Notes: generated from the sequence alone by a model not told the origin. Counted from the stretch's first letter, positions 22,306 through 34,317 are shown. The stretch: DNA of 64,000 bases from Erodium maritimum (GCA_963921825.1 OY997593.1:38455111-38519110), one strand, 5' to 3'. A program made the numbers and translations.

Positions 22306-23347
22306 CACTTACATAAAAAAATAATGCCTTTTCTCTCTGCTAGGGTTTCGACCCCTGTAGGACAGGCGCAACGCCGCCGTCGCTTCCGGCCTATGTCCGG
22401 CTCCTCTCTCTCGCCTCTAGTCACCACGGTGTTTTCTCCACTCCACCACCAACATCGTGTCTCCGGTCCCATCTCTGGCCCCCCTTAGCACGCCGCTGTC
22501 GCTCCTGGCCTATGTCCGGCTCCTCTCTCTCGCCTCAAGTCACCACGGTGTTGGCTCCACTCCGCCCCCAACATCGTGTCCCCGGTCCCATCTCCGGTCC
22601 CCCAGCGACTGTTAGGGTTTCCTTGGACTTAGCACGCTGTCGTCGCTCCTGGCCTATGTCCAGCTCATTGGCGCTGCCCACGCCGAGGCCCCCGCCTTAA
22701 TTGAATCCGCCAGCGGTGTACCCACCTTCTTGGCCTCCACCGAGACCTCCTTTTTCGATCTCTATCCCGATTCTAGGGTACTATGATCAATTGGTTTAGG
22801 GTTATTTCACATGTTCTGTTCTTTTTTACAAGATTAATCACTCGCGAGCGATGGATTTGGGCTTCTACTCAAGGACTCGACGATCACAGGTTCGGTTTCA
22901 CATCAGAAGAAGTGTGTCACCTTCGAGGGACCCAATGGTATACAGGCCCTACTTTGAGTGGTGTTCGTCCTCTTCGTTCGTTATCCCGATTATGGTTTAT
23001 TATGTTCGAGGGGTTTTGGGTTACTTTACATATTCTGTTACTTTTTGCACGGTTCATCATTCGCGAGAGATGGTTTAGGTTTTCTACTCAAGGACTCAAC
23101 GATCACAAATTCGGTTTTACATCAGAAGAAGTGTGTCGCCTTCGGGGGACTCAGCGGTATACAGACTCTACTTTGAGCGGTGTTCGTCAGTCTTTTTTAG
23201 TTTATGTCTTAGTTAGCCTTAATGGCACTCCGTTAAAAAACGTCCTAGACGTTTACGTAGTTACAGGGTTATTGTGTTTGTCCCGTCATAGCCTTCAGAC
23301 ATGTACTAGCTCTTTTTAAAGGAATGAAAGTTGCACTTACTCAAAAA
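22306..23347 (+). mobile_element. Polyadenylated retroposon (LINE 5'/3' ends or non-autonomous)
   Basis: The unit has a GC-rich start containing 2.3 copies of a repeat of about 122 bp (from 22372, 22493 and 22636). Then comes a tandem duplication of about 205 bp (22762-22975 and 22976-23190, each with TCAGAAGAAGTGTGTC). The 3' end is GAATGAAAGTTGCACTTACTC plus an A tail. AAACTTCTAT occurs on both sides (22296-22305 and 23348-23357) and fits a target-site duplication. No reverse transcriptase is present. An open frame over the duplication (22783-23319) lacks a recognisable domain. It resembles internally deleted plant LINEs that keep only their ends. Confidence 0.55.
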
Positions 23348-23436
23348 AAACTTCTATTTCCTACCGTAAAACCAAGTTAGCTCATTATATTATAGCTATT
23401 TTCGTTTGTTCGTATTTGAACACGGACTTATACTTT

Positions 23437-23945
23437 CACTGTGGCGGATTTATATGGGGCCCGGGTGTGGCACGTGCCCCCTCAATTCTCTGAAAATCAT
23501 TAATTACAGTTAATTTTTTGAAAAAAAATCAGTTATTGTGTATATGTGCCCCTCCCGAAAAATAGAGAATTTTCAATTTTTAAACACTTATCTTCATTTT
23601 TCTTTTTTGTTCTCTAATTAAAATCGTGTACTCTTTTTAGATAGGATTAACCGTGTGTTTGAAAGTAACTTTTCTTTTTTATTCTCTAATAATACACACG
23701 GTTTGTGGAAAGTAACCCTGTACTTCTTTTTTTCTTCTAATTTCCTAATTAAAAATACTAATTAAAGTATAAAGGAGAAATCAAATAGAAATCACATCTT
23801 AACCTAGTAACCATGAGTACCCATCCAAGCCATCCATTTTAAAAATAGATGGATGAGATGCAATTGAGTTGTTGACTGCAAAAGCACAACACTTTTTAAT
23901 AAGTGGTAGGAGCTTTTTAGTAAAACTATTATATTACTTTGTTTT
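23437..23945 (+). mobile_element. Probable hAT element 5' end
   Basis: The sequence begins CACTGTGGCGGATTTATATG and then GGGCCCGGGTGTGGCACG, followed by TGCCCCCT. This composition is typical of plant hAT elements of the group with a TTF-type zinc finger. No transposase N terminus is readable. The matching terminal repeat was not found. The assignment rests on the end motif and on the hAT C terminus at 25318. Confidence 0.35.
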
Positions 23946-23950
23946 ATCAA

Positions 23951-24923
23951 TTCACTAATTTAATTTTTCCCGATTCGTTTGAACTCTGATTGTCTTCAAA
24001 CTTGCGCCAATATTATTGTTTTTTCAAGGAATTTCTATCAAGATCAGTCATAAATATATTTTGAAGCACGTAAAAAAATTATTTTGGGCCTGATTTAAAA
24101 AAATTATATATGTGTAACTTTTATCAACACTTTACACTGTTTTTATCAATACTTTACGCTGGTTTTATAAACACTGGACACTAAGTTTATCACATCATTT
24201 TTCAAAACTAAACATGATTTAATTTTTCCCGCTTCGTTTGAACTCCGATTGACTTCAAACTTGCGCCAATATCTTTGTTTTTTCAAGGGCTTTCTATCAA
24301 GATCAGTGGTGAATATGTTTTAAAGCAAGAAAAGAATAAATTATTTCGGGGATGATTTAAAAAGAAATTATATCTGGATAATTTTTATCAACACTTTACA
24401 CTGGTTTTATCAACACTTAACTCTGTTTTTATCAACACTGAACGCTAGTTTTATCACCTCATTTTCCAAAACCGAACATGATTTTTATCACCTCATCACA
24501 TGTTTTTTTATGAACACTAAACACTAGTTTTATCAACACTAAACACTATGTTTATCACTAAATTACATGTGTTTTATCACCCCCATCACATGTTTTTTTA
24601 TCAACACTAAACTCTAGGTTATCACACTTATTATCAAAATTGAACACTTTTTTATCACCTCATTAATTGTTTTTTATCACCTCAGTACATGTTTTTTATC
24701 AACATTTAGCACTAGTTTGATACCCCGATATAAAACATTTGTTAGTGAAGATTTATCAACACTCAACATTATTTTTATCACCCCGATATAAATTTTTATT
24801 TTTTTTCGCTTCAAAATATATTCATAACTGATCTTGATTTAAAGTCTTTGAAAAAAATAAATATCGGTGCAAGTTTGAAGATAATCGGAGTTCAAACGAA
24901 GCGGAAAAAATTAAATTAGTGAA
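23951..24923. mobile_element. Foldback-type element with tandem-repeat core
   Basis: The ends are inverted copies of about 125 bp each (23951-24078 and 24796-24923) that start TTCACTAATTTAATTTTT and share GTTTGAACTC and CTTCAAACTTGC. A third copy lies inside in direct orientation with the left arm (24204-24335). The centre is a degenerate tandem repeat of TTTATCAACACTAAACACTAG-like units. No coding sequence is present. Long inverted arms with tandem repeats suit foldback or MULE-derived non-autonomous elements. Confidence 0.6.
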
Positions 24924-25317
24924 TAAAAAAAGAAATGGACATTTGTCCACATGGCGCCATGCTATTACAATTATGCCCTTGCTAGTGTGAGAAAGGATGA
25001 GAGTGGCGTGGATGTTGGGTGAAATTAAGGTGATGATGTGGCATATTAATGAATGTTGGATCATGTGTGTGTGGCTAGGATGAGTTTTCATGGTTACTAG
25101 GATAAGAAGAGTTTCTAGCCGATTTCTCTTCTTAAATTATATGTTCAAGAGGTTTAGTCATGTGTGGTTTTGAGGAAATATTGACAGTATGTTATTTTTT
25201 ATATTCTTTATATTATGTTTCCTAATTGTTTGTATTTTTTTCTAATTTCTCAATTCTAATTGTTTGTAATTTTTTCTTTCTAATTTTTCAATGCGTTCGA
25301 ACGAAGCTTTTTAAAAT
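24924..25317. other. AT-rich sequence, no feature seen
   Basis: Nothing coding is visible. It may be decayed hAT internal sequence, since the hAT C terminus begins directly after it. Confidence 0.3.
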
Positions 25318-25614
25318 TTGAAAGGTATTGGGGCTCTTACAGAGAAAATGGTAGAGACAAAAACATATGATGTATATCAGTTAGTTTACTTGTTGATTAC
25401 ATTGACACTGATCATGCCAGCCGCTACTGCAACCGTGGAGAGAGTATTTTCTGCTATTAATATCATCAAGACTCGGCTGAGAAATCGAATGGAAGACCAA
25501 TGGATGAATGTTAGTATAATCGTATATATCGAGAAAGATATTTTCGATTGTGTTGACAATGAATGTATTTTACAATATTTTCAAAATATGAAATCTCGAC
25601 GTTACTTATTGTAA
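25318..25614 (+). pseudogene. hAT transposase C-terminal dimerisation domain
   Basis: An open segment of about 98 codons reads YQLVYLLITLTLIMPAATAT, then VERVFSAINIIKTRLRNRM, and ends with a short helix and stop. The segment with P-A-x-T-A-x-V-E-R-x-F-S is the hallmark of the hAT dimerisation domain, here of the plant group with a TTF-type zinc finger. The rest of the transposase is missing upstream. There is no ATG at its start, so it is a truncated remnant. Confidence 0.8.
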
Positions 25615-25699
25615 TAAGTAGTCATTATCGTTTTTATGTAATATTAATATTATTTAATGTTTATTTATATTATTTTGACATTTATTATTATTATACAAA

Positions 25700-26990
25700 A
25701 AAAACTAAACCCACCCCGCCGCACGAAGAAGCAGGGGGATAATGGCCAGGATCACGACCATGATCTTAACCATGGTATTACTATCCGTTTTCGAAGCAAA
25801 AACCACACAAGTGGACGGTATCAACCGGCATAGCCTTGGTGGAGGACGCAACCTTCTCCGTAAGGTTTTGCGATCGGCGGCTCCCGAAGGGGCGGCATGC
25901 CTAACGTTCTCTACAACTAGGACGGAGGACGGAGAACGCGGGGGTGGAGGCGTGGGACGATGGTCTCGGGCCATGGCACGGGGCATCCTACGACGCACTC
26001 CGGCGTCAGGGTCGAGACCAAGGGCGGGTCGAAAGCTTACTCGGCCGACACCAGGCGAGGAGGAAGACGGGTCGACATTCCGATGGACTACGGAGTTTGT
26101 GGTGAGGCCACCAGAGAAGAAACCCTCGTTGTCGGACACCGTATCAACGCCGGAGGAGATGACGTGGAGGCGAAGCAAGAAGAAGGTGGTGGCGCGTGAC
26201 TCCGCTAGGGTTTCTACAGATGAGCCGGGCCAAGACCGAGCGGACACGGGCCTGGGTCGTGGTCTTCTCGCGGATGCCCGTCGGGCCTGGCAGAGCGGGC
26301 CGGCTTGGATGCCCCGGGCTGGGATGGGGCCTGATCGACGTGAGTCCCAGGCTATTCAGCCCGCAACTGAATCGGGATGGATCCGGGGCGGGTCGGGCGA
26401 CATTAGGACATGGGCCTCCAGGTACGGTTCGGGCGAATCGGAGTAGGGTCGGGCCTCTCATCCATAGGTTAACCCGATTGGACTGGGCAATCAGCCTAAG
26501 TCAGGTCTGATAGCAACGGCGGGGGCCACAAGCACCCCCGCCTCCAGGAATGAGTCTCTAGAATCCTAGGGAGGGGTTGGTCGGCTGTATCACCTCCTGG
26601 TTGATCGGTGGCGCTGGTTCCATCAACAGTCGACAAGATTCTCCCCTACCAGTCCGGGACCAGCAATCCCGCGTTCAGGAGCCTATACGTATCACTCAAG
26701 GGAGGACGACGCACGCTGACTTGCCGGCGAGATGTCGGTCCACCACTATTAACTTATCACTTGGTTGGCTCGACCAGTGCCATTTGGTTGGAGCATGCTG
26801 TATGGGTGTCTTCGGATACTACCGTAGATTTCCCCTTTCGACCGCCCCTATGTCCAGAACAATGTTTATTTTTCTGTTATTGCATTACATTAGCTTTTTG
26901 GTTTATTGGTTGTATGACGAGAACAACAATTTGATCATCGATGTATCTTACTTTTTTTAATAATATTATCATTCCTTTTCAAAAAAAATT
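25700..26990 (+). other. GC-rich unclassified segment with A-rich 3' end
   Basis: Base composition changes sharply from the AT-rich flanks. A 234-codon plus-strand frame (25742-26446) starts with a hydrophobic segment that resembles a signal peptide and then turns Arg/Gly/Pro-rich. I recognise no domain, and a chance frame in GC-rich DNA is possible. The right end, CATTCCTTTTC plus A8 (26970-26988), resembles the 3' tail of a plant LINE. A LINE 5' leader joined to a 3' end is my best guess. No target duplication was found. Confidence 0.3.
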
Positions 26991-27363
26991 GGTGACCCCC
27001 TTACTTGGAAAGCTAAATCCGGGCATTCACATATTAGACCGTGCAGCTCCACAACCATGTATGTGTGCATATGGCCTTCCAAATTCCAATAACTACACCC
27101 AGTTTAGGAAGCTTGCCCGACTTCACGTGCTCAAGTTTAAGGAGTCTTCGTTCCGTAGGGACTACTAGTTTTGTTTTAGTTTTTTTCTTCCCTTCCTCTT
27201 TAACCATGAAAAAGCTTAAGCTTTCCATGCATCAACTTATACACGTATGCTTAACTGACAGAGTTTTGCTTATAAAAATAACTCAAATGTTAATTTAATA
27301 GTAAAATAGTACTCTCTCAGCCCGCCAAAAGTAAGTATTATAAATTTTTCATTTACTCTACAA
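26991..27363. other. AT-rich spacer with a Stowaway-like end
   Basis: TACTCTCTCAGCCCGCC at 27309-27325, then AAAAGTAAGTATTATA, resembles the terminal repeat of Stowaway (Tc1/mariner) MITEs. The partner end is not seen. It is probably cut off by the retroposon that follows. No gene is visible. Confidence 0.3.
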
Positions 27364-27372
27364 AACAATAAT

Positions 27373-28189
27373 TTTTTTTTGACTAAAAGATGTAATTTCA
27401 TTGATTTAGATTATCAACTACAAGTGAGTGCATTAGAAGAAATTCTTGATCACGAAGAACATACATAGAACACAGACTGTTCGCTATTCTCTTAACATTA
27501 GAACCGTCACCGACGGTATTGGATGAAAAGTCATATACGCCAACGCCATAAAAGCGGGAAGGAAAGGTGGGGGTTGGAAGACGGAACTGGAAGTCATGTT
27601 GAAGGTAGTCCCTAAACGCTACATATGGGGGGCAAAGCGACCAAACTTGAAATGCTTCAGTTGTATTGGGAGGATATACGCGAAGCTGGGTTCCCTCCCA
27701 GGAAAAGTCCCTGAACCTCTGCTCGCTAGCTGTTGAGCCTGCAAAAACGAAATCAGATATAAAAAATGTCCCACTTATTAGCCAGAACAAGAATAGAGAG
27801 AGGGGTCGAGGAGGGTGCGGTGGTGGAGGCTAGAGAGATGGACGCGGCGGCGACTTCAGAGACGCCAGTGGTGGCTTTAGAGACGGACAGGGTCAATTAG
27901 AAGACGGCATAGATTGCAGAGGCGGATGGGGCGCAGTTACCGAAGGTCGAGGAATTGTCGAGGGATGTTGGCGAGTGAGATAGTCGCCCAGAGATAAATT
28001 CCTCCCCAACCCGATTCGAGAGGAATTGGAAGGTTGAGAAGAACGTCATGATAGCGGAGTAGAGGAGCCGGAACGATGCCGGGAAAATCGTTATCAGTTA
28101 GGTTGGGGTAGCTCGCGAGGAGTCGACACCAAAACCCTAGCAGAGCTCTCTGTCTTTCAGTAGCGTTTCACTTTGATTTTTTAAAAAGC
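27373..28189 (-). mobile_element. Polyadenylated retroposon with 130-codon frame
   Basis: The 9-bp sequence AACAATAAT flanks it (27364-27372 and 28190-28198). On the minus strand it starts near a CT-rich leader with GCTAGGGTTTTGG and ends AATGAAATTACATC plus an A tail. A 130-codon frame (27790-27398) contains an intron-acceptor-like TTTTTGCAG at 27739-27747. From there on the protein reads SEQRFRDFSWEGTQLRVYPP and later TFPSRFYGVGVYDF. I do not recognise it. It could be a host gene fragment carried by reverse transcription, or part of a LINE. Confidence 0.5.
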
Positions 28190-28198
28190 AACAATAAT

Positions 28199-28650
28199 AA
28201 TGCACAAATATCATAAACACAATGAAACCCATAATATTTTATTATGTTATAGATATAAATTAATAAAATATTCATTTAAAAAGATTATGTAAATAAGATT
28301 GTAAATTTCTTTCTTTTTTTGGATAAGCAAGATAGTAGATTTCTTAAAATACAATTATTTATCCCGACTAAATCAAATACAAGACCTCTTAAATGGAGAC
28401 TTGAATTTCGACCACTAAGATATTTACTTGGGGACAAAAAATCACAGCTTTTGAGGATTTATAAATACTTTTTATTTGGTTCACGACTAACGTGGGAAAT
28501 TTTCACATTCGTTTCTATATAATGTTTTGGAAATATATTTTCTAATCAAAATTTGTTAATTTTTAAAGGTTAAGTCGAGACAAAAAAAAAATGTTATTTT
28601 AATTAATTTATTAATTTACAAAAATAAAATTATTAACTTGTTCCCATATA
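28199..28650. other. AT-rich spacer
   Basis: No gene or structured repeat is evident. A 67-codon frame (28319-28522) is probably chance. Confidence 0.4.
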
Positions 28651-28666
28651 TAATAGACTTAAGTTT

Positions 28667-30439
28667 TATTTTATTATTATACGAAGGCATTTTATCAATA
28701 AAATCAAACTATAGACACTAAACCAAGAAAACCATTAGAAATATAAAGACAAACATTGAAATAAAAGGAAATGAAAGGACAAAACTAGAGTCTTGACCCG
28801 TAAGCAATAAACGCTAACCCTATAATAAAAAACCCGTTGAACTAGGGATATTTAGCTAACAACTCGTAGGTATTAGGGTCGATACTAGAGAGTAGCACAA
28901 GAAACCTAGTATTTGACTCGACCTAAAATTGCGTGTACCGATAGCGATCCTCTTGAGGGGATAACAGGCAGCTAGGGAGAACACTAGATATTGAGGGGGA
29001 AGGGTCATTGGGTTCACACCGACAATAGTAAGAAGAATCATGCATCCTCATGCACGATTCAATGCGAGTTGACCCGATCATATTCCTAGGTGGGATTGCG
29101 GAACAGTCCTCGATTGGGTTATGGCCGAGAGAACTATAAACCTAGTTGTCGGCCCATCCAGATGTCAGGAGCACACGCGGGGCTTCTCCTGGTTAGGAAG
29201 GAGGTCTTGTATTATCGTTGCCTTGCCTGGTCCATCACCCTCAATTAGACGGGGTTGTGGTACCGAGTAGAGGCACACGTGCTTCCAGCACCAAGGATGT
29301 GCTCGTGGAATAGGTAGGAAGTCTTGTATTGTTGGATCGTCGGTTCACTGGCCCACTCCAAAGAGGTATCTATTGGTAGGTTCGTGGGGGGGGGGGGGTG
29401 TTCGAGGTCGTTAGTTTGCTCTAGTTGGACCTCATGATCGGATTCCCCGATGAGGTCCCAGTGATTCTATGCATTGCTTGCTCTCGAGAATCTCGTTGAC
29501 TCGTGTCATCTCATGTGGGAGAGTTTCGGAGACATGCACTCGGAAAGATCATCGATCAGGTAGGTGGTGGATACTGTAGTGGGGTCAGGCCGCGAGTTCC
29601 ACCGAGGGGTTCATTGCTAACATACTAAGGGCTAGGAATGATGCCATGTTACTACCCCCTTGTGAAAAGAGTGTCTCATTTCACATGTAGTTTCAGAGGG
29701 TAGGAGTTTGCAGGTTCACACCGGGGTGGAGGTGCGATGGACATAGTTTTGGGGGATCCCCTTTGTATCAGGTATGTTAGTTGGTGCCAAAAGAGGATCG
29801 ACATCCATGGTGCTAGTGTAAGCTAGATGGGGCCGATCCGGGTTATCCCGTCATGCCCCGATAGGTCGAGGTGTACAAAATCGGTAGAGTGGGATCTGAT
29901 GGGGTGAGGGTGGTAGCAATTTGGAGTCGGGGAAGTGGGTAGGGGAGAGGATGGCGTGGTTCAGTTGTATCTGGGGTGTGTCCGATGGTGCATCTCGTAT
30001 ACCTTTCGACCAAACATACATGAATGTGGTGGCGGTTCCCTTTTGTGTAACGCATGAAACGTTGGGTTCAGTCATTGGGTAGAGTGGGGTGAGGAGAAGG
30101 ATTGATCGGTCATGATGATTACCTGGACTGGACTGGAGAGGAGAAGCGGGTCTTAAGTCGCTATTATTTTTTGAACTGGATTAATAAAATCCCTCGATGG
30201 TGTCGGGGGCATGACTCAAGGTGGAGGTGCATGTGGTGAGGGGACATGGGTGGTGGCTGCAAGAGTCCAACAGATACCACGTCATTGAGTAGCATTGTCG
30301 TCATGACATTTGGGGTCGACATGATAAGATGGAGCACAAGAACATCGTGAGCAAGATCTGAGATGGCAGCGACAAACGGCGTAGCAAAGAGGAGAGGAGA
30401 GAACCCTATAGGACGGATACGTTTGATTTTTTTTCTTTT
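28667..30439 (-). mobile_element. LINE-derived insertion L2, minus strand
   Basis: The 16-bp sequence TAATAGACTTAAGTTT is present on both sides (28651-28666 and 30440-30455), a long target duplication typical of LINEs. Read on the minus strand it has a CT-rich leader, proline-rich open segments (30075-29843) and an A-rich TAATAATAAAATAAAA end. Reverse transcriptase is not recognisable. It is 1.8 kb, so it is either 5'-complete and internally deleted or non-autonomous. Confidence 0.55.
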
Positions 30440-30451
30440 TAATAGACTTAA

Positions 30452-32736
30452 GTTTTTTTGGGGGGGGGGGGTGAAAGCTGCAAAATGCATTACTTTAAAT
30501 ATCAGCTACAAAAGAATGCATCAAGAGGAAGTCCCTGACCACGAAATAAAAGAGTCGTTATACTATAAAGAGCCCAAGTAGGTCTCTTTACAAAAACACC
30601 CTGAGAAAAGTAATCCGGTATAACCGATGTTGGAAGTGCCATAAAGGCGTACTGAAAATAAAACTAAGCGATGACAAAACCAATGATTTCTGCTCAAGGT
30701 GTAGCATTCATGCTCTATTCGATGTATTAAACCGAACCTGCGATCATTGATTTCACGAGGAGGCAAAGCTCTGTTCAGGGACCCTCCCAAGGCCAGTCCC
30801 TAGAGCACTGAATTCCTTTCATTCCTCTATACGGGCCAGCTTGCCCGCCCTGTCCTGATTATCTTAAGGTTCTCTAGTGGACCCTCTCTTAATTCCCCCG
30901 GGTCCTGCTCCAATACGAGATTCAGATCTATTTCTAAGTCCAATTCTATCTATGTGCCCAAGCAGGACCGTGGAAACGGTTTTCCCATTACCAAAGAGTC
31001 GACCGATTATCGAGTTTATGCAACCTGGGTTGGCCGAGCGGCCCGATCCGTTAGGTGCAGTATCCGAGGATACTATTGGGCTCCTACCCCAAGACAAGGT
31101 CGCCTTAGGTGCAATAGTCGATGATACCTTTTTCTGAGACGCCTGATCATCCCCATCTGTGACATATACCTTGGTTTGACGGTCCTTTGGGAATTCCACC
31201 ATTGAGGAATCAAACCGAGTTGTACCCACCCCTCCCTATCACACTCGGCCACCATGAGGCATATAATCTCACAGTCATAACAAAAGAGTGTAATTTTGTA
31301 TAGGTAAGTGTGACACGAACCGGATCGGGGAATTCCCGAAAGAGAAGTAGGAGGTGCCTTCGAAGAAGGCGCTCCATAGGATGCCTAAAGCGAACCTTTA
31401 CTGCTCCTCCTCAACATGTACCCTACTGATCGCATGGGACATGGACATAGAGTCCTAATGTTGCACCACTCGTCTCTCTAATGGTTTTGGTACAGACCAA
31501 AGGAGGGAGGCCCGGGCATGCACCTATAGTTGGATATTATCCAGGGTGGGTGGTTCCCTAGCCATTGGGTTCAGGTCACCCAACTATAGTGGTCTCCCAT
31601 CAAAACAACATGGTTCATTATCCTAAACCCATGCCCGAGCTCTCTTCGTCTCAAAGTAAAATTCGAAGGTCCTCGGTCCGATGTCTTTGACCACTAGTCC
31701 CTCGGCCGACTTACCCCATGCCTTGGTGATGATCCGAAGAATGACTTCTTTTCGGGACGGCTTAGACGACTACAACTTACCCATCATGGAAAACTGTTGT
31801 ATTTTCAGTATGGATGGGGTCACCGCTATATACGGTACCATCACCTCAACCTCCTCCTCTTCCTCCAAAGAGCGAGCCGAGAGACCATCCTGAATGTTTA
31901 GCAGTTGGGAGTCCAAACATGCCGGAGAGGGAGGCACCATTGAGGAGTAGCTGACTTTCTTGGGTCTGAAGAATCTGCGTCGGTGGGTCATCCCCGGTGG
32001 TGATGTGAGCAGCACCGTGATCATAGGGCCACGAGCATCATAGGGATCCCCGACCCCCTCATAGAGACTAGTCCCCTCCGTCCTCCCTGGCTTCGGCCTC
32101 CCATGTTCAGTCATGGGGGCCTTCCCTTTAAGAGGGTCGTGGACCAGAGGGGGAAAGGAGTTGGCAGCGGGTGCTATTGCAGATGGCGCAATGCTGGTGT
32201 GAAGCGCGACGGCGACGATCGGAGTAGATGCAACGATGGGGGGAGCAGTTCCACCGACGGCTGGAGAGTAGGGGGTAGCGGCGCCTACACATCCCTATGA
32301 TTAGGCGCCCTAGGCTTCACCACGACTGTTGGGGGCGGCGGGATAGTATTCACTAAAACCCTAACGTTGCTTGTAGAGGAAGCTAGGGTTTGGTTCTTCT
32401 ACGGCTGACCCCGCCGAGCTTTACCGAGAGGGTCAGACGTACCTGGGACGAAGGCCAAAACTGTCATAGTCAGAGGGGGAAGGAGAGACGACGTGGAGGA
32501 GTGGGAGAGAGACCGAGACGGCAGAATAGTGTTTGGGGTTTCTTCTACGCCTCGGTTTAATGGGAGGTCTCACGGCCGATAAGGGGAGAGGTGGAGGCAC
32601 ACGTGGAAGAGACTGCACTAGGACTGACTGCGATGGGACAAGATCGGCAAGGCTAACAGCAATCAGATCGATGGTAAGAGTAGGAGACTCTATAAATGGA
32701 GTAGGGTAGGAGATCTAGACTTGCGACAGAAAGTTT
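30452..32736 (-). mobile_element. LINE L1-like remnant, minus strand, ORF2 deleted
   Basis: ATAGACTTAA is found at 30442-30451 and 32737-32746, so the element spans the sequence between. On the minus strand it begins with a GC-rich leader, then ORF1, then a 3' untranslated region (about 30800-30470) resembling that of the retroposon at 22306, then C-rich and A-rich sequence. No endonuclease or reverse transcriptase is found. ORF1 runs into the 3' end, showing an internal deletion. Confidence 0.6.
30864..32114 (-). pseudogene. LINE ORF1 (zinc-knuckle protein), broken
   Basis: Minus-strand open segments (32114-31770 and 31229-30864) are joined by a stretch with many stops. At 31282-31241 a knuckle with the spacing C-x2-C-x4-L-x4-C (CYDC, then AEC) follows the plant LINE ORF1 pattern, with leucine in the histidine position. 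The domain before it would be DUF4283-like but is hard to read. ORF1 proteins bind element RNA. The C-terminal segment is Ser/Gly-rich and not diagnostic. Confidence 0.5.
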
Positions 32737-32746
32737 ATAGACTTAA

Positions 32747-33320
32747 ATTAAATAATTTCAAAGAAAATAATGAATAATTATTATATTCTTAATTTATCAT
32801 TAAACTAACCAATACTAATGGAACGCATATCTTATCTCAAAAAAAAATGGAACGCATATCCTCAAGGGTAAACAAAACACGGCTTTAGGCAAATGAAAAG
32901 GTAAAGTTAGTAAAATCTATCGATACAAGACAAAAATCCAAAACAAAACAACACATAGAAATTACACAGACAAACGGACTTGCATGTTACAGCGAAACAA
33001 AAGCCACTTGCATGTGGAAGTGAAAGCAAACAAACAAACAGAGGACTCGTTAGGACAGCAAATCAACCAGATCGAGGATCGAGATGCTTCAAATTCAAGC
33101 AATCGTCACCCCTGACGTCACAGTTCATCAATCTGGTTGGAAATGATATACTGGGAAATTATTGTCAATGACTTCATATTATCTTTTTTAAGAGCATAAA
33201 GAGGAATTTTATTTATCTATTTTCTGTAACGTGGGGTTCAAAGTCAGGCGATACCTATTTCTATAAATGAATTTTTATGTAATTTTTGTGGAGTTTATTT
33301 TAAAAACGCCTCTCAGATCT
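32747..33320. other. AT-rich spacer
   Basis: No gene seen. Short A-rich runs only. Confidence 0.4.
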
Positions 33321-33324
33321 TTAT

Positions 33325-34317
33325 TTTTTACAGAAAAATTTAGTTGGTTTGGTCCGAGATTTTGAATTGGTGGGGGATTCCGTGTTGTATTCGTAGAGAT
33401 ATTACTGTTCTTATCTGCTCATGGGATGATCTTTGTGTTGGTAACAAGTTTTGGAAGAACATATTCTCTCTTACTTTTTGACAAATCTGATTAGCAAGGA
33501 ATGGTTTGGTGTTCAAGAATATTTTGATCTCTGCAAAAGAAACACTACTAAAGATCCAACACATTCCTTCGCAATAGAACACTCTAAACTCAAGGATTAT
33601 GATCCATTTCCCTTCTCTATGTGGTCTATTTCTCCTCAGATTTGTAAGAAAAGACCTAAGAAGTTTTGCCCTCAGGCTTATTAACTCTTGCAGCTTTGTG
33701 GCTCTGTTGATCGTAGTCTCTCTTGCTGATTTGGCCTTTGATATTTGGGGAGTTCTAGGTGTTTTATTATTAAAGTTTTCTATTTTGTTTGGTTGTACTT
33801 TCTGTGGTTTGGTTCAGTATACACTGAGTGTGGGTATTTTGTGTATTGTTGCTGAGTGTGGGTAGTTTTTTAGGGTATGAGAGTTTTGTGGTATTTTGGT
33901 GGCTTGGTTCTTTGTACCTGCTGTTTCTTCTCCCCCTGTTGTAACTGTTCTTTTTTTTGCTCTTCTGGTTTGATTCGTGGTTTCTTTTCTATTCTACTGC
34001 TTCACTTGATGTTCCTACTGGAGTAGGGGATAGGTTCAGTTGATCTGCAACAGTTTGTTCTTAGTTTTTCGGTTGTTGTTTGTTTGATCTTGATTCTGGT
34101 TTACGTGTTGGACTATATTAGTGTTTCTTATTCGGTTGTATGTGTTTTTTGGCTTGCTTACAAGTCAATTTAGGCTTACTTGTGAGCCAAGTTTGGTGGT
34201 TTGAGGCCCTCTTTGGGTACTCTTGTGTGGTATGTATTTGAGCGGTCCTCTCCTCTTACTCTAGTCTTTATTTTAAAGGCTAGATTGTTAATGTATCATT
34301 TGCCTTTCAACAAAAAG
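33325..34317 (+). mobile_element. LINE 3' fragment
   Basis: One frame reads ARNGLVFKNILISAKETLLK near 33490-33560, with stops. It resembles the C-terminal part of plant LINE ORF2 after the reverse transcriptase zinc-binding region. A T-rich 3' untranslated region follows. The end TTAATGTATCATTTGCC then TTTCAACAAAAA matches the 3' terminus style of plant LINEs. It is 5'-truncated. No clear target duplication was found. Confidence 0.4.

Noticed and set aside
22783..23319. 178-codon frame as a membrane protein gene
   Set aside because: It runs through a tandem duplication in a retroposon 3' region. The hydrophobic segments come from T-rich DNA.
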